DNA from: Candidatus Levyibacteriota bacterium
GTDB taxonomy: Bacteria; Patescibacteriota; Microgenomatia; Levybacterales; UBA12049
Assembly (NCBI GenBank): GCA_003173995.1
Contig: PRDT01000023.1
Coordinates: forward strand, 1 to 10,946
Length of the DNA stretch: 10,946 nucleotides
Direction of reading: 5' to 3'
Below the pieces are notes generated by a model, which saw only the letters and a program-made list of their open reading frames with translations, ran no database searches and was not told where the DNA came from. Positions 5,904 through 10,946 of this stretch are shown here, in pieces. Within the stretch, counting starts at the first letter, position 1. The number at the start of each line of letters is the position of its first letter. Position numbers and translations under genes: made by a program.

Positions 5904-6266
5904 ATGAACAAAACAATTCTTATTGTAGACGATAACCCGCATATTCTTGAGGCAATAGAGCTCATTTTAACCAATGAGTCCTATAAGGTGCATTCTATAG
6001 TAAAAGCAGATGGCATCATAGAAAAAGTAAAAAAGTTTAAACCAGACGTTATACTTCTCGATCTTTTGTTATCTGGGAAAAATGGACAAGATATCACACA
6101 GCAATTAAAGGATTTACCTGAGACTAAAAAAATTCCAGTAATTATTATTTCTGCACACCCAAGTGCTGAAAAAGCTGCCAAGCAAGCAGGTGCAGATGCT
6201 TTCGTTGCCAAACCATTCGATATTGAAGATTTGCTTTCTGTGATTAAGAAATTTATTGAGCCCTAA
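5904..6266 (+). CDS. Single-domain response regulator (receiver, CheY-like)
   Basis: A 120-residue receiver domain with no output domain. The acidic pocket is Asp9-Asp10 (VDDNP), the phosphoacceptor is Asp53 in ILLDLLLSGKNG, the switch Ser83 lies in IIISAHP, and the invariant lysine is Lys103 in AKPFD. It should accept phosphate from a histidine kinase and act through protein contacts rather than DNA binding. No kinase is adjacent on this strand. The nearest is the orphan GAF-histidine kinase encoded on the opposite strand at 8803-9966. Its gene converges on the acyltransferase gene with 24 bp between stops. Confidence 0.95.
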   Translation: MNKTILIVDDNPHILEAIELILTNESYKVHSIVKADGIIEKVKKFKPDVILLDLLLSGKNGQDITQQLKDLPETKKIPVIIISAHPSAEKAAKQAGADAFVAKPFDIEDLLSVIKKFIEP

Positions 6267-6290
6267 TACTACTCCTGTATATATTAATAA

Positions 6291-7340
6291 CTAACTTTGC
6301 TGTGTTTGAAGTGTTTTGCGAGAGAAAGCGAAACTTTTTGGCATTCTACTATAGAAATAAACCAATGAAGTACTCATAAGAACAACAATACATAATTGCG
6401 CCCAAACAGACAAATGAAAGCCGATGGTCTTTTGTGTCTGCAAAACGATATCAATACAAATATAATGGACAAAAAAGAGAGCATAGGAGAATCTGCTCAA
6501 AAATAAAATAATCTGACTTAAAAATTTATTTTTCCAAAAAGGAAAATTTGTTAATGCAAGAATCATTGATGTTCCTGCTAATTCATACGTTACATAAAAT
6601 AAATTTGGCGGATATTTATTATCAATTAAATTCATTGGCTTTTCTAGATATTGCCAAATAATAAAAAGTACAAAGAAGAAAATACTTGCACAAAGTGAAA
6701 GAATAAGATTCTTTTTTATACCAAACATTGTATTTCTATATTGATAATAATACCAAGGTAAAAGAAAAAATAAAGACCAAGGAAGCCACATAACATATCG
6801 GTAATACTGATAAGGGAATACCGTTACACTAAAGTAAAAAAGTGATGCAACTCCAGCAGCAATATAGACACCAAAAAGTAAAGAGTTCTTTTTATAAAAA
6901 TAAAGAAGTAGTGGGAAAAGAAGTGCCATCATGACAAATAAAAGAGGCAACCAATTTAAATTAACACCATCAAGAAGAATAACACTGTCTAGCAGGTAAC
7001 CCCAGGAGAACTTGAGACCAAGTCCTGAGAAAAAAGAAGGAAAGAGATAAGTCAAAGTATAATGAATAACTAAGTAAATATAAAATGGCATAACTATGCG
7101 AATCAACCTTTTCTTATAGAATGTTGTTACTGATCTAAAATGCAGGTCCATATCTTTGTATTTTGCAAACAAAACAAATCCTGAGCAGAAAAGAAAGGCA
7201 ACAATAATAAAATGCAAATAATTCCAAACCCACGTGTTGAGAGGTGATGTTAGATTGAAGGAAAAAACATGGATAGCAATAACTGCAAAAATTGCGACTG
7301 CTCGAAGTATATCAATTGAAAAAAATCTTTCTTTTACCAC
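6291..7340 (-). CDS. Acyltransferase 3 (OafA/WecH-type) integral membrane protein
   Basis: Membrane O-acyltransferase of the acyltransferase-3 family, enzymes that acylate sugars of surface glycans. The 349-residue product has about ten hydrophobic segments. The N-terminus carries the family pattern SIDILRAVAIFAVIAIHVFS with Arg13 and the essential His24, followed by KKRLIRIVMPFYIYLVI after the second helix, and a late SYALFFVHY segment typical of the family. The start is GTG at 7340, just downstream (minus sense) of a terminator. A -10-like TATAGA with TG two bases upstream lies five bases before the GTG, so it may have its own near-leaderless promoter. The substrate is unknown. Envelope polysaccharide is likely. 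Confidence 0.88.
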   Translation of the reverse strand: MVKERFFSIDILRAVAIFAVIAIHVFSFNLTSPLNTWVWNYLHFIIVAFLFCSGFVLFAKYKDMDLHFRSVTTFYKKRLIRIVMPFYIYLVIHYTLTYLFPSFFSGLGLKFSWGYLLDSVILLDGVNLNWLPLLFVMMALLFPLLLYFYKKNSLLFGVYIAAGVASLFYFSVTVFPYQYYRYVMWLPWSLFFLLPWYYYQYRNTMFGIKKNLILSLCASIFFFVLFIIWQYLEKPMNLIDNKYPPNLFYVTYELAGTSMILALTNFPFWKNKFLSQIILFLSRFSYALFFVHYICIDIVLQTQKTIGFHLSVWAQLCIVVLMSTSLVYFYSRMPKSFAFSRKTLQTQQS

Positions 7341-7346
7341 AACTTT

Positions 7347-7466
7347 CTATAAGCATAGTAGATCAAAAAAAACCGCATAGCAAGCGGTAATGTAAGAGAC
7401 CCGACCGGGTGCAAATGGTGGAGGACTTTCGTTTCGGAGAAAGACATTGGTCTTTCGCTTCATCAT
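7347..7466 (-). CDS. Possible 39-aa ORF across the terminator (doubtful)
   Basis: On the minus strand an ATG at 7466 opens 39 codons that begin MMKRKTNVFLRNESPPP and continue through the hairpin region and the terminator to a TAG at 7347-7349, seven bases before the acyltransferase GTG. There is no Shine-Dalgarno sequence. Much of its sequence is explained by RNA hairpins, so it may be a by-product of a structured RNA, or a leader peptide whose translation affects termination. I cannot decide between these. Confidence 0.25.
   Translation of the reverse strand: MMKRKTNVFLRNESPPPFAPGRVSYITACYAVFFDLLCL
7365..7388 (-). terminator. Intrinsic terminator upstream of the acyltransferase gene
   Basis: Minus-strand stem ACCGC (7388-7384) and GCGGT (7376-7372) with a seven-base loop, followed by seven T residues (7371-7365). 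It ends transcription entering from the DUF4112 side 24 bases before the acyltransferase start codon. Confidence 0.8.
7365..7466 (-). ncRNA. Candidate structured RNA or attenuator region
   Basis: About 90 bases at roughly 50% GC lie between flanks of about 22-24% GC. Read on minus, the region holds a 7-bp hairpin GAAAGAC-CAAT-GTCTTTC (7456-7439), an overlapping alternative CTTTC/GAAAG pair (7443-7439 with 7430-7426) that cannot coexist with it, a small ACCC-GGTC-GGGT hairpin (7410-7399), and finally an intrinsic terminator. It could be a small RNA, the 3' end of the DUF4112 transcript, or a leader of the acyltransferase gene. It contains CCTCCACC, an anti-Shine-Dalgarno-like stretch. A weak promoter candidate (TTGCGT, 17 bp, TACAAA; 7517-7489) lies upstream. 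No known RNA family was recognised. Confidence 0.45.
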
Positions 7467-7531
7467 ATTAAAGAGAGAATAAACTTTTTTTGTAAAATTA
7501 AAAGTAAAAAGACGCAAGAAAATATCTAGAA

Positions 7532-7882
7532 TTACGTAATAATTTCGCCCTCTATTGTGGAATTTTTCAGGTGAGCTTTAATTATTTGGATATTCCAGAG
7601 ATTTGCTCGAAAGAAAATATCTCCTATTCCTCCAATAACAGGGATTAGTCCTATCAAAAAATCCAATACAATATTACCAATAATATGCACCATTTTGTCT
7701 TGAGGTAATTCAAACTTTGTTGCAATCCAGACAATATATAAAGAGACACAAAGTCCAATAACATCTCCTATACCGGGAATCAGATCAAGAAGAGGATCCA
7801 ACCCAAATCTAATACCAAGAAAGGAAAATTTTGTATCCATCAAATGTGCCAATCCTTCTGCAAGTACAAGATGTTTATCCAT
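7532..7882 (-). CDS. DUF4112 small membrane protein
   Basis: A 116-residue protein matching the DUF4112 pattern: LDPLLDLIPGIGDVIGLCVS (28-47), a hydrophobic stretch SLYIVWIATKFELP (47-60), then the mirrored motif DFLIGLIPVIGGIGDIF (74-90) and FRANLWNIQI (91-100). The two IGD/IPxIG motifs flank hydrophobic segments likely to be membrane-embedded. The biochemical function of the family is unknown to me. An in-frame ATG at 7909 would add nine residues, but the ATG at 7882 is preferred because it matches the usual family start and lies six bases after an extended -10 box. It follows the P-loop gene by 42 bp on the same strand. Confidence 0.85.
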   Translation of the reverse strand: MDKHLVLAEGLAHLMDTKFSFLGIRFGLDPLLDLIPGIGDVIGLCVSLYIVWIATKFELPQDKMVHIIGNIVLDFLIGLIPVIGGIGDIFFRANLWNIQIIKAHLKNSTIEGEIIT

Positions 7883-7888
7883 GACTTC

Positions 7889-7897
7889 ATAATAACA
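7889..7897 (-). promoter_or_regulatory. Extended -10 promoter of the DUF4112 gene, leaderless arrangement
   Basis: Minus-strand TGT-TATTAT (TG at 7897-7896, hexamer 7894-7889) is followed by six bases and the ATG at 7882, the same geometry as at the Crp/Fnr and deacetylase genes. No -35 box is evident. Confidence 0.55.
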
Positions 7898-7924
7898 AAA
7901 AAATACCAAAAAGGCGTAAGAAGG

Positions 7925-8806
7925 CTATGCAGCTCGTCTGTTATAGGCAACTAATGCACTTCCACATGGAAATTGCATCTCAGAACGGATAAGCGAGGAA
8001 AGAGCAGACCTGGCCATATGATATCTATCATCATGACGCCGTCTTCCTCCATTGGGAATAGGAATTTGAGACAACCATTCCCAAGCTCCTTCCTCTGGAA
8101 AGAGCACACTTCGTTGGAATTGTCTTGAGCGTTTAATAGACATTGCCATGACCTCAGGAGGAGCTGACTGGCGACGATTAAGCATTGTTACATCAACCAA
8201 CTCGCCTGTATCACTGTCCCACGCCAGTTGCCGCTCTTTCATTGCTTGTCTTTGAAATGCTGGGTCCGGGACCAAATCAATAAGGACAAATCCTTGATTG
8301 ACCAAGCTTTGAATAATCCCATCGTCAACAACACCATCTGGTACTTCCGCAATGGTGAAAAGTCCTCGTGGATGGATTCTTTTGCCACGACGTTCTTTTC
8401 TAACAATATCGGCAAAACGCATAGTCGCATCTTGCAAAAACCGCTCTGCAACAATTCGTCTTTTTTCAGGAGTAAGCGAGTCAGCTCGAGGCTTTCGATT
8501 GCCGAGAATATCTTTATCTCGAAGTCTATCTGACCATTTAATACTTCTCAGTAAAATATTACTACCATATTTTTCTTCCATATCATGACGAAATCTTTCT
8601 ATTGTATGAGATTTCCCACCACCCGGCTGTGACCTAAAAATAATACCTTTTGCTCCACGAGCCGCTATCAACTCCAAAAGACTTACTTGATTGATTTCAA
8701 ATTTAACACCACCGTCTGCAAGCGGAGAGTACACACGCTTCAACTGATCTACAGTACTATTTCTCATGTCTTGCTTTTCTCTTTGTCTTTCGCGATTTCG
8801 ACTCAT
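7925..8806 (-). CDS. P-loop NTPase/kinase-like protein of unknown function
   Basis: A 293-residue basic, arginine-rich soluble protein. After a charged N-terminus (MSRNRERQREKQ) comes IIFRSQPGGGKSHTIERF (55-72), a Walker A loop in variant form: SQPGGGKS, with Ser instead of the first Gly. A hydrophobic strand ending in an acidic residue, LFTIAEVPDG (149-158), is a Walker B candidate. GFVLIDLVPDPAFQRQAMKER (172-192) resembles the strand and basic helix found in P-loop kinases such as zeta-toxin or nucleotide-kinase-like enzymes. The last third (from about 205) matches nothing I recognise. The ATG overlaps the histidine kinase stop by four bases (ATGA), so the two are translationally coupled. 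No toxin-antitoxin partner is seen. The substrate is unknown. Confidence 0.75.
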   Translation of the reverse strand: MSRNRERQREKQDMRNSTVDQLKRVYSPLADGGVKFEINQVSLLELIAARGAKGIIFRSQPGGGKSHTIERFRHDMEEKYGSNILLRSIKWSDRLRDKDILGNRKPRADSLTPEKRRIVAERFLQDATMRFADIVRKERRGKRIHPRGLFTIAEVPDGVVDDGIIQSLVNQGFVLIDLVPDPAFQRQAMKERQLAWDSDTGELVDVTMLNRRQSAPPEVMAMSIKRSRQFQRSVLFPEEGAWEWLSQIPIPNGGRRRHDDRYHMARSALSSLIRSEMQFPCGSALVAYNRRAA

Positions 8807-9966
8807 GATATATGTAATGCGGGTAATGCTATCGTTACTTTTGTTCCTTTATTGCTTTTGGATGAAATGCGTATTGACCCATTATGTTGAGCAATAATTG
8901 TTTTGGAAATAAAAAGACCAAGCCCCAATCCATCTTTGTAATTGGTCTTTGGCTTATAAAATTTATTGGCTATTTTTTTAACATATTTTTTGGCAATGCC
9001 TTTTCCTTGATCCTGTATAGAAAGTTTGTAGTGAGGTGAATCAAATGTGAGCTGGACTGTGATCATGCTTTTTGAAGAAGAAAATTTTACTGCATTATGC
9101 AAAATATGTGCAACTGCCTGGGAAAGCTTTTGCTTATTCCCTTCAACAAAACAGGAAGAATCATCTCGTTGTGAAACAAAAGAAATATGTGATTTTGGAT
9201 ATAGTTTTTGTGTTTCATGAAGGACACCACTGACAACTTCTTGTAAATTAACTACTTGCATATCAGCTAGATTAAGATCTGTAGTGAGCTTCTCAACATT
9301 AAGTAACTCATTAAAAATTCTTGTAAAATCAGCAAGTTCTTGCGTTAATTCCTTAATCCAATTAATGAAGGGTACATCCAACTTGTCAGCGTTTTTTTGC
9401 AAAAGCTGAAGATAAATGTTTATTGCAGTTGCTGGAGTTTTTAATTCATGAGATATCATACTTAAGAAAGTGTCTCTTGTTGCGAGTGCTTTTTTCATAT
9501 CTTGATAGAGTTGAGTTTTGCGAATACTCAGTGTTGCAATAGCTCCGAATATTTTGAGGAGTTGTAAATGTTGTTTGGTAATTTTTCTTTTTGAAGTTAA
9601 TGCTAATATCATCACGCCCAACGTTTGATTGTAATAGGTAAGTGGAATAAAAACAGTTTGATTAATTTTTAGTGGCAGTAATTCTGGGTGGATTTTATAG
9701 ATTTCTTTTGCCTGCAAAACAAGTGGCTGACCTGTCTCAAATACGTGCGAGGTATATCCTTTATCCCTTGGTTTTATGTCCACAGGAACAGATAACGTCG
9801 AGTATTCTCTTACCAGTTTATTTCCATGAGAAATGAGAATACTTCCATATTTTGCACCAATAAGTTTTGTAGCTTCAGCGACAAGCATCGCGTACGTCTC
9901 ATCCGGAGTGAGAGGAAGAAGAAATCGTAAACCACTATGATACAGACGCTCTAATGCATCAGTCAT
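8803..9966 (-). CDS. Soluble GAF-domain sensor histidine kinase
   Basis: A 387-residue cytoplasmic histidine kinase with no membrane segment. Residues about 10-150 form a GAF-type sensor domain (features GSILISHGNKLVREY, GYTSHVFETGQPLV, VFIPLTYYNQTLGVMIL). The dimerisation/phosphotransfer domain holds the phosphoacceptor His173 in FLSMISHELKTP. The ATPase domain shows the N-box HNAVKFS (290-296, Asn291), G1 DQGKGIA (319-325) and G2 DGLGLGLFIS (345-354). All key residues are intact, so it should be active. No response regulator is encoded beside it. The single-domain receiver at 5904-6266 is a candidate partner. The stop overlaps the start of the P-loop gene by four bases. The 77-bp gap to the upstream phosphatase-like gene has no clear promoter or Shine-Dalgarno sequence. 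Confidence 0.93.
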   Translation of the reverse strand: MTDALERLYHSGLRFLLPLTPDETYAMLVAEATKLIGAKYGSILISHGNKLVREYSTLSVPVDIKPRDKGYTSHVFETGQPLVLQAKEIYKIHPELLPLKINQTVFIPLTYYNQTLGVMILALTSKRKITKQHLQLLKIFGAIATLSIRKTQLYQDMKKALATRDTFLSMISHELKTPATAINIYLQLLQKNADKLDVPFINWIKELTQELADFTRIFNELLNVEKLTTDLNLADMQVVNLQEVVSGVLHETQKLYPKSHISFVSQRDDSSCFVEGNKQKLSQAVAHILHNAVKFSSSKSMITVQLTFDSPHYKLSIQDQGKGIAKKYVKKIANKFYKPKTNYKDGLGLGLFISKTIIAQHNGSIRISSKSNKGTKVTIALPALHIS

Positions 9967-10043
9967 ACGTCATGCAATGAGCATACGTATCAGGTGTAAA
10001 AGCGAAAAAAGAACACCGTAAGAATTTGCTAAGATCCGATAGT

Positions 10044-10946
10044 CTAGGCAGCAATGGCTGGAGTAACCGAAGGTGTTGCTGGAACTATTGGATAGCCACG
10101 TGAAGCAAATCGCCGCATTGACTCAACAAGAAGATTTGGTACACTATCATATTTTTTGTCAAATATTTCTTCCGGAACCATAAATACTGAAGAAGCAAGT
10201 TGTTGTACTTTTTTCTCATCAACGTCATACCACATGCTGCCCAATTTAACTTTAAATTTTGTCTGACCCCATTTATTAACAAATAATTGAAATTGTGGAC
10301 CAGTAAGAGGAAGTGTTTTGCCTTTACGACGGCGCATTATCTCCTCACCACTCTCACTCCCATGGCGAGTTGTGCGTGTGGCAAATGTTCCTAAGACAAA
10401 CGCCTGTAATTCATGTGAAATACGAATATCCATTACTTCTTGACCTTTTACATATGAGTCTCGTATATGAGTTATTGCCTCCAAAAGCCAATACGCGTGA
10501 ATTCTCTGTACTTCGGCAAAAGAGACAGTCCCTGTCAAACCCTTTTCTCCTTCATCCATCCAATTAATAAGCGCTTTACCCATAGCCTCATCATCAACTT
10601 GTGTTTTGCGGAATTTATACCAAGGCGCATTTTCAATTTGAGCGACTTGATTTCTCATGAGAGATAGAAGTCCTGAATTTTGTGTGTCATATATAATTGC
10701 TCGAGCTGAGAGCTCTGTTCGATGAGGAAGTCTTCTCACTCTTTGGCGAAATGGCATGAAGTGATTAAACTCTCTCTCAAAAATATCAGCTGTCTGCACA
10801 ACGCGAGAAATATCGCCACTTGAAATATTGACAACAACATTAGTTGAGGCATACTCCTCAGCAAGAACTCTTGCTCGCTCGTGAGATAAAGCAATACCAC
10901 GTCTACTCAGAGGCCCATTTTTACCTTCTTTTGGTCCGTGCCTTAA
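10044..10946 (-). CDS. Histidine phosphatase (phosphoglycerate mutase-like) superfamily protein, N-terminus cut by window edge
   Basis: The minus-strand reading frame is open to the edge of the window, so the gene starts outside it; a GTG at 10799 inside the frame is not the real start. The first visible residues read LRHGPKEG, containing the catalytic RHG (10935-10943), followed by PLSRRGIALSHERARVLAEE and SSGDISRVVQTADIF, the second-arginine segment of the superfamily (Arg48 of the visible chain). The second catalytic histidine is likely His178 in DIRISHELQAFVLGTF. About 300 residues are visible and perhaps ten are missing. Some 120 residues follow His178, longer than usual, ending in a proline/alanine-rich tail (PIVPATPSVTPAIAA). 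The family includes sugar-phosphate, phosphoprotein (SixA-like) and nucleotide phosphatases. The substrate is unknown. The tail could be a protein-interaction extension. Confidence 0.8.
   Translation of the reverse strand, partial: LRHGPKEGKNGPLSRRGIALSHERARVLAEEYASTNVVVNISSGDISRVVQTADIFEREFNHFMPFRQRVRRLPHRTELSARAIIYDTQNSGLLSLMRNQVAQIENAPWYKFRKTQVDDEAMGKALINWMDEGEKGLTGTVSFAEVQRIHAYWLLEAITHIRDSYVKGQEVMDIRISHELQAFVLGTFATRTTRHGSESGEEIMRRRKGKTLPLTGPQFQLFVNKWGQTKFKVKLGSMWYDVDEKKVQQLASSVFMVPEEIFDKKYDSVPNLLVESMRRFASRGYPIVPATPSVTPAIAA

Noticed and set aside
7418..7428. The minus-strand end ...TCCTCCACCA looks like a tRNA acceptor end with an encoded CCA.
   Set aside because: No matching 5' acceptor strand, T-loop TTC or anticodon arm lies at the right distance upstream, so it is not a tRNA.
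9964..9988. Repeated CATACGT at 9964-9970 and 9982-9988 before the histidine kinase start.
   Set aside because: Only seven bases, one copy overlaps the start codon, and there is no promoter element to anchor it. Chance cannot be excluded.
9993..10017. GGTGT/ACACC inverted repeat downstream of the phosphatase-like gene as a terminator.
   Set aside because: Five-base stem with a 15-base loop and the T-run inside the loop. This is not the structure of an intrinsic terminator.
1..10946. CRISPR arrays, insertion sequences, attachment sites or rRNA genes.
   Set aside because: No regularly spaced repeats, transposase-like proteins, paired terminal repeats or rRNA signatures were seen on either strand.

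Overview
The window looks like part of a small-genome bacterium of the Candidate Phyla Radiation (Patescibacteria), most likely Microgenomates. This rests on AT-rich, tightly packed genes, an Obg GTPase without a C-terminal extension, lysine/glycine-rich KGG mini-proteins, a 66-residue protein of a type I associate with these bacteria, and a single membrane-anchored D,D-carboxypeptidase beside a YdjC-type deacetylase. TGA serves as a stop codon (histidine kinase), which argues against the recoded Gracilibacteria/Absconditabacteria. The lineage is an inference, not a measurement.

Layout. Positions 70-2550 (minus strand) hold a run ordered ChbG/YdjC-like deacetylase, D-alanyl-D-alanine carboxypeptidase, Crp/Fnr regulator. 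A 68-bp divergent promoter region follows, then obg and an overlapping glycerophosphodiester phosphodiesterase on plus. Positions 4269-5848 hold small genes: a 66-aa protein (minus), a 177-aa protein with an HxxEH motif resembling the N-terminal domain of cyanophycin synthetase (plus), a 51-aa KGG protein (minus) recovered by reading the minus strand directly, and a divergent 67-aa KGG protein (plus). A single-domain response regulator (plus) faces a membrane acyltransferase (minus). Positions 7365-7466 form a short GC-rich island with hairpins, an intrinsic terminator and an overlapping 39-codon ORF. From there to the right edge everything is on minus: a DUF4112 membrane protein, a P-loop NTPase of unknown role, a soluble GAF-histidine kinase, and a histidine-phosphatase-like protein cut by the window edge.

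How the genes may work together. The left operon fits envelope glycan and peptidoglycan trimming combined with a cNMP-type regulator. obg with the phosphodiesterase is a housekeeping pair. The right cluster looks like a signalling cassette: the kinase is translationally coupled to the P-loop protein and lies beside a phosphatase-like gene, while the orphan receiver about 2.5 kb away is a possible partner.

The main points for a second look are: (1) a repeated start architecture, TGn-TATnnT followed by exactly six bases and the start codon, suggesting leaderless mRNAs, contrasted with near-perfect Shine-Dalgarno sites in front of two tiny genes; (2) the structured GC island with its terminator and embedded ORF; (3) the stand-alone HxxEH protein.
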